From NCBI GenBank assembly GCA_040365065.1, contig BAABNI010000001.1, positions 372,001 through 436,000 of the forward strand: DNA of 64,000 nt, in the 5' to 3' direction. Origin of the DNA: Pelagadaptatus aseana (lineage in GTDB: Bacteria > Pseudomonadota > Gammaproteobacteria > Pseudomonadales > Cellvibrionaceae). The position numbers and the translations under genes were made by a program. Shown here piece by piece: positions 1 to 7,647 of the stretch. A model generated the notes under the pieces. That model saw nothing but the letters and a program-made list of their open reading frames with translations. It was not told the origin of the DNA and did no database searches. How positions within the stretch are numbered: position 1 is the first letter of the stretch; each line of letters starts with the position of its first letter.

Positions 1-63
1 CGCCATGGGGGCCTGAATAATGGGCCTGACGATACCCAGCCGTTGACACAGTTGCGTCGCCAT
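1..63 (-). CDS. Nitronate monooxygenase, N-terminal fragment (runs off the left edge)
   Basis: Only the first 21 codons lie in the window. They read MATQLCQRLGIVRPIIQAPMA, ending in the PIIQAPMA motif typical of the N-terminus of FMN-dependent nitronate monooxygenases (2-nitropropane dioxygenase family). That family oxidises nitronates such as propionate-3-nitronate. AAGGA lies 7 nt before this ATG; a second ATG directly upstream (to position 66) is possible. The family call rests on a short stretch and needs the neighbouring sequence. Confidence 0.6.
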   Translation of the reverse strand, partial: MATQLCQRLGIVRPIIQAPMA

Positions 64-85
64 CATCTCATCCTTGAGTCGATCA

Positions 86-244
86 TTACTTCATGGTCAC
101 CCACAGGGCGTGCACCACACCGGGCAGGAAAAACACCAGACACAACACAATATTGATGATCAGATGCTTGCCCGCGCCTTCTTTCAGAAACACGGCAATG
201 GGGGGTAAAAACAGGGCCAGCAGGATCATTACGATCTTATTCAT
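86..244 (-). CDS. YqaE/Pmp3 family membrane protein
   Basis: A 52-residue hydrophobic protein with two transmembrane helices. The first contains LALFLPPIAVFLKEG and the second INIVLCLVFFLPGVVHALW, which is the YqaE/Pmp3 (UPF0057) signature. Members sit in the cytoplasmic membrane and are linked to salt or membrane stress. I chose the second ATG of ATGACCATG because AAGGA lies six bases before it. The gene is monocistronic or co-directional with the lipoprotein gene upstream. Confidence 0.9.
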   Translation of the reverse strand: MNKIVMILLALFLPPIAVFLKEGAGKHLIINIVLCLVFFLPGVVHALWVTMK

Positions 245-259
245 GGTCATTCCTTTTTA

Positions 260-568
260 TTATTGTTGAAACACAAGACTATCAATGTAGTCACACCACT
301 GGCTGGAAGCCAGATCCGGCAGCGATGGATTGCCCCGGATGCCCAGTTTGAACTCAATCACAGAACGCCATTCCAGCGAACCGGGGTCGGGGCCATGACC
401 GTGACCATCACCAGTGGCAACGCGAGCCTCAACCAGGTCATACCATAATGGCGAGCAGGCTTGCGGTCGTCCAGCCTTGCCATCACCCACTGCACACGCC
501 GCGACCATGACGGTGATGCCAATCAACGTCACAGCAGCAAGTCCGGTGGTGCGAAACAGGTGATTCAT
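260..568 (-). CDS. Putative small lipoprotein, unknown function
   Basis: 102 codons. The N-terminus is a signal peptide ending in a lipobox-like VAAC at about residues 22-25, so the mature protein is probably lipid-anchored. The remainder (about 75 residues) contains a His/Gly stretch (GDGHGHGPDPG) and two Cys (CSPLWYD, QWCDY) that could form a disulfide in the periplasm. No family is recognised. The ribosome site is weak, so coding status is likely rather than certain. Confidence 0.55.
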   Translation of the reverse strand: MNHLFRTTGLAAVTLIGITVMVAACAVGDGKAGRPQACSPLWYDLVEARVATGDGHGHGPDPGSLEWRSVIEFKLGIRGNPSLPDLASSQWCDYIDSLVFQQ

Positions 569-649
569 TCAAGCGGTTTGAACAGTTTGCGGCAAGGACT
601 CAAACCCTAACACAAGACCCGGGGAATTGTATTAACGGCCAATGACAAC

Positions 650-973
650 TCAGCGACTGGCATTCCAGTCATAGGGCTTGCAGCGAATCAGCAGGCTGTT
701 ATCGATGGCCTCCTCGCGCAGATGCAGAATTTTCTGATATTCCGGACTGCCGATCATGGTTTTAAAGGCGTCCATGCTGGGGTAGCGCACCATAAAGAAA
801 ACGTCCGGATCAAAGTCACCGATCAGGCTTTGCTCCGGGGCGTAATTTTCCTGCACCTCGGCACCGGCCTTTGCCAGTAATGGCCGTGCCGCGGCGCCGT
901 ATTCCAGATATTTTTCTGCACCGCCGTCTTTTTTCAGCCAGAGGGCATTGAGCATATAGATGGGTTCATCCAT
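650..973 (-). CDS. DUF1330 domain-containing protein
   Basis: 107 residues with the ferredoxin-like alpha/beta pattern of DUF1330: YMLNALWLKKDGGAEKYLEY near the N-terminus, then FMVRYPSMDAFKTMIGSPEYQKI, matching the family's 'RYPSxxAFxxLxxSPEYQ' region. DUF1330 proteins are small dimeric alpha/beta-barrel proteins of unknown substrate. GGAAC lies upstream of the ATG. It is followed on the same strand by the YqaE region and preceded by the ABA4-like gene 22 bp away. Confidence 0.85.
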   Translation of the reverse strand: MDEPIYMLNALWLKKDGGAEKYLEYGAAARPLLAKAGAEVQENYAPEQSLIGDFDPDVFFMVRYPSMDAFKTMIGSPEYQKILHLREEAIDNSLLIRCKPYDWNASR

Positions 974-995
974 GGTGAGAGTTCCAGTTCATTCA

Positions 996-1448
996 TTAAA
1001 AGTTGAGGGTGAACAGCGCCTCGCCGGTCATCAAAAATTTCAAAATAAAATAACTCAACAACCCCGCCGGCCCGAACATCAGCGTCAGAAACAGGGTTGG
1101 AATCAGGTGCCAATGGTTGATGTCGACGCGCGCGGCATCCACCGCAATAAACAAACCAATCATCAAATCAAATGCCAGATAGTGAACCCAACCGGCCAGC
1201 ACCACCCGGGGAGATTTGAACAGAGACATCACGCCTTTCAACGACCAGAAGCTGCCTCTCACCGGCTCGCCCTGATCGAGCTTGCGGGCAAAGAAAATTA
1301 GGTAGGTATAGACCACACACAGCAGCAGGACGATGGTCATAATCACCATCTCAACGCCATAGGGCCACAGCGGCAGCGATGCCAGCACAACCCAGCCCAG
1401 CAGGGCGGTGTAGTTTGAAACTTTGAACAGGTTAGCAAGGGTCTTCAT
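996..1448 (-). CDS. ABA4-like (DUF4281) family membrane protein
   Basis: 150 residues, four predicted transmembrane helices. The motif WVHYLAFDLMIGLFIAVDA followed by FGPAGLLSYFILK is characteristic of the ABA4-like family, which includes plant proteins needed for neoxanthin formation; the bacterial members have no established reaction. AAGGAG precedes the start at good spacing. No carotenoid gene is nearby, so a pigment role cannot be inferred from context. Confidence 0.85.
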   Translation of the reverse strand: MKTLANLFKVSNYTALLGWVVLASLPLWPYGVEMVIMTIVLLLCVVYTYLIFFARKLDQGEPVRGSFWSLKGVMSLFKSPRVVLAGWVHYLAFDLMIGLFIAVDAARVDINHWHLIPTLFLTLMFGPAGLLSYFILKFLMTGEALFTLNF

Positions 1449-1562
1449 CGACGGTTTCTCCTTTTTGCAAAATTATTATGGATACCGGAGAAAACCATAA
1501 GTACTTTTTATCTCAGCCTTTATGACCTATGGCATGAGCAAACCCGGAGCGCATCAACCCGA

Positions 1563-2375
1563 CTAATCCAGCCTCAACGCCTCGCCGGGTTGCAGAATCT
1601 CGCAGCGGATTCCCAGCGATTCCACATCGCGCTTAAATTGAAGATCGTCGGCCGGATTGAGGCGCCGGGAAAACAGCCCCGGGCAATTGTAGTGACAGGG
1701 AATCACCACTTCAGGCTGCAGCACCTTCACCGCCTGCAGCGCCTCATCCTCGCTCATGGTGTTGTGCGCCAGTCGCCCGCCAATGGGGATCATCAGCACA
1801 TCGGCGCCCGCGTATGGCTGCCACTCGGATTCAAGCAACTCGGGCTCAAGCAACAAGGTGTCGCCCAGATTGACCAGCCTTTTATGATTCACCGCAATAT
1901 CAAACCCCATGGCGCCCCAACCGATGCGCTCGCCCGGACCGGTTTTAACGGTATGGGTAAATGGGCCCAGCTGCAGTTGCAAATCCCCGTGCACGGCCGC
2001 CAGCCCTGTGAGCTGCAGACCCTCCACCGCAACGGTTTGATTAACCGACAGGCCATGAACCCGATCCAATGCCGTATTAAAAACCACCCCTTTGGATCGT
2101 GGCCCCAGAGCCAACTGCCGGCCACCCACATCACGCAACATGCTGTTATGAAAAATCACCGGCGCAGCGGCCGCCCCCGCAACCCGATCGACGTGCCAGT
2201 AGTGATCGGGATCGCCGTGAGTCACCAGAATGTGGCTGATGCCGGGCCAAAGATGCTTGGGAATCAATGGAGAAAATCGAAACCAGTAAAAAAACAGGGC
2301 ACCGGGGTCTATGGCTATGCGGTACTCACCTGTCTCGATCAGAAAAGCGTTGTAACCAAAATAACGGAGCTTCAT
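1563..2375 (-). CDS. MBL-fold metal-dependent hydrolase
   Basis: 270 residues. The metallo-beta-lactamase metal site appears as THGDPDHYWH near residue 53 (H-x-D-x-D-H pattern), with a later LGDTLLL aspartate and a C-terminal PCHYNCPG histidine. The opening MKLRYFGYNAFLIETGEYRIAIDP resembles the UlaG/'L-ascorbate lactonase-like' branch. Its ATG overlaps the TGA of the preceding membrane-protein gene (ATGA), indicating translational coupling. The substrate is unknown. Confidence 0.85.
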   Translation of the reverse strand: MKLRYFGYNAFLIETGEYRIAIDPGALFFYWFRFSPLIPKHLWPGISHILVTHGDPDHYWHVDRVAGAAAAPVIFHNSMLRDVGGRQLALGPRSKGVVFNTALDRVHGLSVNQTVAVEGLQLTGLAAVHGDLQLQLGPFTHTVKTGPGERIGWGAMGFDIAVNHKRLVNLGDTLLLEPELLESEWQPYAGADVLMIPIGGRLAHNTMSEDEALQAVKVLQPEVVIPCHYNCPGLFSRRLNPADDLQFKRDVESLGIRCEILQPGEALRLD

Positions 2376-2776
2376 TCCGGCTCGGCCACCACCAGAGTTT
2401 CACGCTCCATCTGCCGGGCCACATAGGGGAACTGAATCCAGAACGAAAAATAAAAAAACGTCAGGTACCAGTAGGGGATCACAAAGTAGATGCCGATGCC
2501 TTTGTAAACAGCCAGCAGCAAATAATCGTACACAAACAGCGGCACCGTCAGATACAGAGCCAGCCAGCGGGCGTTAACCCGATGGTTACCGTCATCCCAA
2601 TAGTGATTCAGGCTGAAGCGAGCCACCGGAAAGTACAAAGCGGTCACCACCGGTACCACCACCAACTTGGCCCACAGTGGCCACTGCTGGTAGTACTCGG
2701 GCAGGCCGATCAGATAAAAGGTCAGCCAGGTGATAAAACTGTACGCCAGCAATTGCAGATGTTTTTTAACGGTCAC
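2372..2776 (-). CDS. Small integral membrane protein, unknown function
   Basis: About 134 residues from a GTG start (an upstream ATG at 2797 or 2809 would overlap the STAS gene further). Aromatic-rich hydrophobic segments suggest four transmembrane helices: LLAYSFITWLTFYLIGL, LVVVPVVTALYFPVA, ALYLTVPLFVYDYLLLAVY and YWYLTFFYFSFWIQFPY. No family is recognised. It overlaps the upstream STAS gene and its stop overlaps the downstream MBL gene start, so the three are probably one operon. The exact start is uncertain. Confidence 0.65.
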   Translation of the reverse strand: MTVKKHLQLLAYSFITWLTFYLIGLPEYYQQWPLWAKLVVVPVVTALYFPVARFSLNHYWDDGNHRVNARWLALYLTVPLFVYDYLLLAVYKGIGIYFVIPYWYLTFFYFSFWIQFPYVARQMERETLVVAEPE

Positions 2777-3149
2777 GCAACCAATCCAGAGCCTCATCGA
2801 GACTGTCAAAATATTTTATCTCGCCGCTGATAAACCAGGAGCCCAATTTGGCCGAGAGCTTCTGCCAGTTCTTATTGCCATAGAAGGCAATCTTTTCAAA
2901 CTCGCTGCCGTGCTTTAGCCCCAACTTGAAATCGTCCCAGGCCGCTCTGGCCTCCCAGCCTTCGAGCTCCGTGCCATCAAACAGGGCTTTGACTTTGGGC
3001 TGTTTGACCTGTCCCAGCGCCGAATCGATCATGGGCGTGATGGTTTCATAATCTGCGTGGGTCAGTTTTCCCTGAGCCTTGAAGGTCAGAAAAAAGTGAT
3101 CATCGATCCGGTCGATACCGATGGCCAGCCCGTGGCGCTGATAACTCAT
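2766..3149 (-). CDS. STAS/SEC14-like (SpoIIAA-like) protein
   Basis: 127 residues matching the SpoIIAA-like STAS/SEC14 family: HFFLTFKAQGKLTHADYETITPMID, ALFDGTELEGWEARAAWDDFKLG and a C-terminal FDSLDEALDWLRD. These proteins are cytosolic and appear to bind lipids or partners through a STAS-like fold. GAGG precedes the ATG. It is the first gene of a likely three-gene operon with the membrane protein and the MBL hydrolase. Confidence 0.85.
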   Translation of the reverse strand: MSYQRHGLAIGIDRIDDHFFLTFKAQGKLTHADYETITPMIDSALGQVKQPKVKALFDGTELEGWEARAAWDDFKLGLKHGSEFEKIAFYGNKNWQKLSAKLGSWFISGEIKYFDSLDEALDWLRDR

Positions 3150-3212
3150 AGTGGCACCTCTGCGTCTGTTGTCCGTCTCAAAATATAGCAGAGGCTCTCC
3201 GACCCGGGGTGA

Positions 3213-3497
3213 TCAACGCGCCTTATCAGAGCGGGCTTTTTTGCGAAAATACAACACACTGGCCAATAGCGACACCAGCAACAACAGCGGGTACAGCAAC
3301 AGCAAATCAACCCGAATATTGCACTCACCGGTGCACAGCACCCGCGCCTGCATCAAACTCTCATAGGCGGCGTAACCAACCCATAACACACCGGCGAGCA
3401 ACGACGGCGGCGACTTCATTCGGGCGTACATACGCAGGTACAACGCCGCCACTAAAAGAGCGCCAAGCGGAAAGGTAATCAACAGGCTCAACAACAC
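3213..3497 (-). CDS. Small membrane protein, unknown function
   Basis: 94 residues from a GTG start. There are three hydrophobic segments (LLSLLITFPLGALLVAALYL, LLAGVLWVGYAAYE and a C-terminal LLLLYPLLLLVSLLASVLYF) with a positive tail (RKKARSDKAR). A pair of Cys (VLCTGEC) sits in the loop between helices 2 and 3. No family is recognised. The ribosome site is weak, but the length and membrane topology look genuine. Confidence 0.6.
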   Translation of the reverse strand: MLLSLLITFPLGALLVAALYLRMYARMKSPPSLLAGVLWVGYAAYESLMQARVLCTGECNIRVDLLLLYPLLLLVSLLASVLYFRKKARSDKAR

Positions 3498-3506
3498 CGT
3501 AACCGC

Positions 3507-3857
3507 TTATAAAGACGCGCCATCGAACACCTCAAAGGGCAGATGGGTGGTGTCGATGCCATCTACGCAGCCGAGATTGACCCGGTAGTGGCCGGGTTTG
3601 CGCAACGTTTGATGAAAGGGGTAAATGCCACAGACTTTACAGAAATGATGCTTGGCGACTTGCCCACCAAATTCATAAGTGGCCAATGCGTTATTCTTAA
3701 CCTCGATGTTCAGCTCCTCGGGAGCCAGCACAAAGGCGGTCATAACCGCACCCTTGCGCCGGCACAACGAACAGTTGCAACGCAAACCCGATGCAATCGG
3801 CTCGGATGCAAATTCAAAACGCACGGCACCACAGTGACAGCCACCTCGATATTGCAC
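3507..3857 (-). CDS. GFA family (glutathione-dependent formaldehyde-activating-like) protein
   Basis: Zinc-binding GFA/Mss4-like fold. The metal ligands are visible as GGCHCGAVRFE, RCNCSLCRR and FCKVCGIYPFH. I place the start at a GTG giving 116 residues because AAGGAGG lies five bases before it and family members usually have only a few residues ahead of CHCG. An ATG at 3875 in the same frame is possible but has no clear ribosome site. Most members do not act on formaldehyde, so the substrate is open. Confidence 0.85.
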   Translation of the reverse strand: MQYRGGCHCGAVRFEFASEPIASGLRCNCSLCRRKGAVMTAFVLAPEELNIEVKNNALATYEFGGQVAKHHFCKVCGIYPFHQTLRKPGHYRVNLGCVDGIDTTHLPFEVFDGASL

Positions 3858-3951
3858 TTCAACCTCCTTTTTCATCGTTCTGGCCCAACTATCTGGCAGC
3901 AACTATCTGGCACCATGCAGCTGAGTCTAATCTGCATCTAAGGCGGGTTGG

Positions 3952-4203
3952 TTAACCGCCGCCGTCTCCTCCGCCGCAACCACCATCACCATTACCACCG
4001 TCGCCCCAAAAGCCACCGCCTGAACCGCCACCGGGACCACCGCCTTTGCCACCGATGACAGCCGCCAGTTTGACGATGGTCGTGATCAGAAAAACTACAG
4101 TCAGCAGAGGCCAGACCATATTGTGCAAGGCAGACTCTGACGCTAGATCCGTAAAGTGCCAACTGACACCCAGACCACCCAATGCAATCACCCAGGATTT
4201 CAT
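3952..4203 (-). CDS. Small membrane protein with a glycine-rich C-terminal tail
   Basis: 83 residues from an ATG (a GTG at 4215 is an alternative). One or two hydrophobic segments (MKSWVIALGGLGVSWHF, MVWPLLTVVFLITTIVKLAAV) are followed by a tail of almost only glycine (GGPGGGSGGGFWGDGG..., ending CGGGDGGG). Similar Gly-rich ends occur on other small bacterial membrane proteins of unknown role. It is 21 bp from NnrU and likely co-transcribed with it. Confidence 0.55.
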   Translation of the reverse strand: MKSWVIALGGLGVSWHFTDLASESALHNMVWPLLTVVFLITTIVKLAAVIGGKGGGPGGGSGGGFWGDGGNGDGGCGGGDGGG

Positions 4204-4224
4204 AACCCGACTCACTCCGGCAGT

Positions 4225-4785
4225 TTATCTGACCGGCACACCGGCAATGTATGGGTGTGCCCAGACCACAGCGGCCAGAATGATCAGGCTGATCACTACG
4301 CCGATAATCTCTTTCGACCAACTTGGGGCCTCGGGTTTCAGCCACTGACCATCACGACGATTGATAAAGATCATCTCGACAATGGCCCAACTGCCAAGAC
4401 CGCCAAACAGAATCAGTGAACGGGAATCGCCATTCAACAACAGGTGCGCCAGCGCCCAGAGTGTCAGCCCGGTTAACTGCGGATGACGAACAACGCGCTT
4501 GATGCGCGTCGGGTAATTGGCCGCCCCCATCAAGATGAAAGCCACTACCACCAACGCCAGCGCCAACGACTGCAGCAATGGCGGCAGGGTATAGAGGTAG
4601 GTGGGCGCAGTGGCTCGCCAACCCAGCACCATCAACACCACCGATCCCAGAATCAGCAACGCAAACAGGCCCTTATAGGCATTGAGCCCCAGTCGCCCGA
4701 TCAGGGCGGCGCGCAAAGGTGCCCCGGCAGCAGGGAGCAGATGAACCATCGACCAGATTAACAGCCCACAAATTAACAGCGCCAT
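4225..4785 (-). CDS. NnrU family membrane protein
   Basis: 186 residues, about five transmembrane helices. The NnrU signature is clear: YKGLFALLILGSVVLMVLGWR, then NYPTRIKRVVRHPQLTGLTLWALAHLLLNGD, where the conserved RHP and AHLLxNGD match the family (related to isoprenylcysteine methyltransferase-like membrane proteins). NnrU was named for a link to nitric oxide reduction, but no denitrification gene lies nearby. GGGGAG precedes the ATG. Confidence 0.9.
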   Translation of the reverse strand: MALLICGLLIWSMVHLLPAAGAPLRAALIGRLGLNAYKGLFALLILGSVVLMVLGWRATAPTYLYTLPPLLQSLALALVVVAFILMGAANYPTRIKRVVRHPQLTGLTLWALAHLLLNGDSRSLILFGGLGSWAIVEMIFINRRDGQWLKPEAPSWSKEIIGVVISLIILAAVVWAHPYIAGVPVR

Positions 4786-4797
4786 AATGACTCCCCG

Positions 4798-5148
4798 CTA
4801 GGTTAGGTTGATCAAGAGCATGACAAACATGACCGCCACAACACCGTTGGTCAAGCCAAATTCGAGAAACAGTTTGCGATCTATGCGCCCGGTCAGTTTC
4901 AGATACAGGCAGGTAATAAATGCCCAGGCTTTCAGTGCCGCGCCAAACCAGAGAAACGGATCAATAAACTGCGGATGTGCGAACAAATACAGATAGAGTG
5001 CACCGAACACCGTCGCTACGCCCATCACAAACAACTTGAGCTGCCGATGTTCTGCGGCGGCCTGTTCACCCAACCTGAAAAACTCAAACGCCAGCTTGGC
5101 CGCACCTGAAAAATTCAGTGCCGCGCCAATCAATAAGATGTACAGCAT
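4798..5148 (-). CDS. Small four-helix membrane protein, unknown function
   Basis: 116 residues. Hydrophobic segments MLYILLIGAALNFSGA, LFVMGVATVFGALYLYLF, FLWFGAALKAWAFITCLYL and GLTNGVVAVMFVMLLINL give four predicted helices. GGAGG lies seven bases before the ATG; a GTG immediately upstream was rejected for that reason. No family is recognised. It ends 12 bp before NnrU on the same strand, so the two probably share a transcript. Confidence 0.65.
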   Translation of the reverse strand: MLYILLIGAALNFSGAAKLAFEFFRLGEQAAAEHRQLKLFVMGVATVFGALYLYLFAHPQFIDPFLWFGAALKAWAFITCLYLKLTGRIDRKLFLEFGLTNGVVAVMFVMLLINLT

Positions 5149-5183
5149 CACGCCCCCTCCAATGGTTGCAACTCTGTCCTGAT

Positions 5184-5633
5184 TTATTCAACGGCCATCT
5201 GGTAGGTAACCCATTGGGTCTTGTTGGCCACCTTGTCGTAAACACCACGGCCGCGATAATTGTCATCCGCCGTGATCCAGCGAACAAATGGCCAACCCCT
5301 GTCATCGGCCTGCTGCTGCAGCGCCGCAAACAGGGCATCGACAACACCGCTGCCCCGATGCTCAGGACTAACGTACAGGTCATCCAGAAAACCCACCGTG
5401 GCACCACGCAGCGGTGACGGCATTGCGCGAAAATGCATCAAACCCAGTAGCAACCCGGAATCAGTTTTTGCCACCTGACAATAAAAGGCGTTGCCCTGAT
5501 CAAAAATCCAGCCCCACACCCTGTCAAGAATCTGCTGATCCATCGGCATCTCGTAAAAGTCAGCGTATGCCCGGTAAAGCTGCTGCCACTGCGACCGATC
5601 ATCCTCTGTCAGTGGCTCAACGGTAATATCCAT
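5184..5633 (-). CDS. GNAT family N-acetyltransferase
   Basis: 149 residues. The acetyl-CoA-binding motif A is visible as FLDDLYVSPEHRGSGVVDALFAAL (R-G-x-G-x pattern), followed by motif B-like WPFVRWITADDNYRGRGVYDKVA. The enzyme should transfer an acetyl group from acetyl-CoA to an amine; the substrate cannot be told. GGGAG precedes the ATG. The stop is close to the next small membrane protein gene on the same strand. Confidence 0.9.
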   Translation of the reverse strand: MDITVEPLTEDDRSQWQQLYRAYADFYEMPMDQQILDRVWGWIFDQGNAFYCQVAKTDSGLLLGLMHFRAMPSPLRGATVGFLDDLYVSPEHRGSGVVDALFAALQQQADDRGWPFVRWITADDNYRGRGVYDKVANKTQWVTYQMAVE

Positions 5634-5695
5634 ATGTCTCCCAATGCCTGAACAGGCGCTGTAATTTAGAAGCGGCAGAATCTGTTGCCGGATGA

Positions 5696-5992
5696 TCAGA
5701 TATCCAGATCAAAACCACCGTCTTTGTCTTTTGCCACTCTGGCCAAAAATCGGAACAGACGGAGCACCAACTCAATGGGAAGCTCAATCACGACCTCAAG
5801 TACATCCAGATACCAGTGGTCGTCGTTTCTCTGACCTTTTTTCTTGCTCGGCCAAACGAGATAGGCCAGCACAAAAAACACAACGCTGCCGCCAGCAAAC
5901 ACCCAACTGAAACCTGCGGTGAAGATTTCAAATAGCAACAGCAGGGCGATCATAAACAGTACGCAACTGGATAGCTCGCGGAATGTATTCAT
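5696..5992 (-). CDS. Small membrane protein, conserved-looking
   Basis: 98 residues. Two adjacent transmembrane helices (VLFMIALLLLFEIFTAGF and WVFAGGSVVFFVLAYLVW) are followed by a basic loop (PSKKKGQR) and an amphipathic C-terminal half (LEVVIELPIELVLRLFRFLARV). The C-terminal tail is acidic (KDKDGGFDLDI). No family name can be given. A region of about 275 bp upstream, to position 6267, shows no gene or clear signal. Confidence 0.6.
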   Translation of the reverse strand: MNTFRELSSCVLFMIALLLLFEIFTAGFSWVFAGGSVVFFVLAYLVWPSKKKGQRNDDHWYLDVLEVVIELPIELVLRLFRFLARVAKDKDGGFDLDI

Positions 5993-6267
5993 ATAATTTT
6001 CCCGATCCCGGCTGGGTGATACACGTCATGTGCAAACAAATCATCCTGAATATTGCGATGACAAAAAGGACATGAAAAAACAACTTTATGACCCTGATTA
6101 AAATCATCTACTGTAGCAGCTACCGCAAATATTCAATGTCTTTATTATCGCTTGAGCTTACAGGATGTATCTGCGGTTGCAACGGCCAGCGCCAACCGGC
6201 CGATGGGAGAGAGAAGGGCAAGCGAGGAACAAGCCCATACAGCTATTATCAGCGATACCCGATCGCG

Positions 6268-7272
6268 TTACCCCTCGGATATTCTGGATAACAATTCATC
6301 GGCCGACATGCCACCGGCAATCTCTTTGGCCTCCAACCCGTGAATCATTCGCGTAATCGTGGCATTGGCCGGCGCCTCCATGCCCACGCTTTCAGCCAGC
6401 CGCACAACCGCACCGTTTAAAAACTCGATCTCGGTTTTTCGGCCGAACTGAATATCCTCCCACATGGAAGACCTGGCCTGAGGATCAATGGTTAACATTT
6501 TCTTGGCCAGAATCCTGAACACAAAATCAGGCAACTTTAAAAGTTTTGGCAACTGCGCCGGTTTTATCCCCGTCAACTGAGCGAGGCGAATGCCCTTGCT
6601 GGAACAGGCCATTAACAGCTCCTCCTGACAGGCCGCCAGAACCCGTCGATAACCCCGCTGAGACAGCTCGGTTTTCAATGGCTGATCCGACAAGGCATTA
6701 ATGGCGTTGTTCAAATTCAGCAGCAACTTACCCCAGATAACCGCCTCCATATCCGGCGCACGCTCACAGGGCACGCCATAATCCTGAAACGCCTGTTGCA
6801 CCGGCTGCAAGACATCCACATCCGGCAGGTACAGAGTGCCTTCGGTGGCGCGATGGAAATTGGCCTTGCTGTCCTGAATCACATTGAAGGGTACGATTCC
6901 CAGCGCAATCAATGAGCCGGACAATTTACCGAGCAACGGCGCCTCGGCGTTAACGCCATTTTGCAAACAGACGACCAGTGAATTGTCCTTGCAGTATGTC
7001 TGCAGCTCGTCTGCCGCAGCCGGCATGGCGGTGCATTTTAAGGTCACCAAAACAACATCCGCCTGCCGTAACACCTCAGCGTCGGTAGAAAATTCAACAT
7101 CACGGATTCGCTCCGACCGGCCTTGATAATCACTGATGCCAATACCGCCATGGTCATCAATGGCTTTGGCTATTCGCTCGCGCCCGAGAAGAACCACATC
7201 AAGCCCTTGCCGGGAGAGTATCGCCCCGATATAACAACCAATCGAACCCGCACCGTAAACCACAATTTTCAT
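6268..7272 (-). CDS. Ketopantoate reductase-like (2-dehydropantoate 2-reductase family) oxidoreductase
   Basis: 334 residues. The N-terminal Rossmann motif is MKIVVYGAGSIGCYIGAIL (GxGxxG), followed by VTLKCTAMPAAADEL and CLQNGVNAE, which match the ApbA/PanE family; the C-terminal half carries the conserved WGKLLLNLNNAINAL helix. Members reduce ketopantoate or related 2-oxo acids with NADPH. It is the last gene of an operon with ABM and phytanoyl-dioxygenase-like genes, so it may act on a product of that pathway rather than on ketopantoate. I therefore do not assign panE. Confidence 0.85.
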   Translation of the reverse strand: MKIVVYGAGSIGCYIGAILSRQGLDVVLLGRERIAKAIDDHGGIGISDYQGRSERIRDVEFSTDAEVLRQADVVLVTLKCTAMPAAADELQTYCKDNSLVVCLQNGVNAEAPLLGKLSGSLIALGIVPFNVIQDSKANFHRATEGTLYLPDVDVLQPVQQAFQDYGVPCERAPDMEAVIWGKLLLNLNNAINALSDQPLKTELSQRGYRRVLAACQEELLMACSSKGIRLAQLTGIKPAQLPKLLKLPDFVFRILAKKMLTIDPQARSSMWEDIQFGRKTEIEFLNGAVVRLAESVGMEAPANATITRMIHGLEAKEIAGGMSADELLSRISEG

Positions 7273-7296
7273 ACTGACACTCGCATTAAAAAATGT

Positions 7297-7596
7297 TCAA
7301 CAAAGTTTTGTCAGATTAGTGCGCTCTGGCAGACCTGCCAACTTGTCCGACAAATATTCAATAATCGATTGATGCCAGGGTGAGGTATCGTGGACTTTGT
7401 AATCGTCCTCACTTCTGAATTCTGACACAAACACGACATTGGCATCGCTGTCGCTGTCCTGATAAAAATTCATATAGACGCAACCCGGTTCATTCTGGGT
7501 TTGCTGCACAAACTCTTTGATCACCGGGATGGCATCTTGCAGCCAGTGCGCCTGTAGATTGAGTCGCGTGATACTGTGAACGGCTTGCTGGGCCAT
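7297..7596 (-). CDS. Antibiotic biosynthesis monooxygenase (ABM) domain protein
   Basis: 99 residues with the dimeric ferredoxin-like ABM pattern: IKEFVQQTQNEPGCVYMNFYQD, VFVSEFRSEDDYKVHDTSPWHQSIIEYL. Proteins of this family include cofactor-free quinol monooxygenases and heme-degrading enzymes. AAGGAG precedes the ATG. It is 24 bp upstream of the ketopantoate-reductase-like gene and 51 bp downstream of the phytanoyl-dioxygenase-like gene, in the same operon. Confidence 0.85.
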   Translation of the reverse strand: MAQQAVHSITRLNLQAHWLQDAIPVIKEFVQQTQNEPGCVYMNFYQDSDSDANVVFVSEFRSEDDYKVHDTSPWHQSIIEYLSDKLAGLPERTNLTKLC

Positions 7597-7647
7597 GGTT
7601 AACTCTCCTTGGCAGATGTCAGAACATCTGCGAAATATGAATGTCGA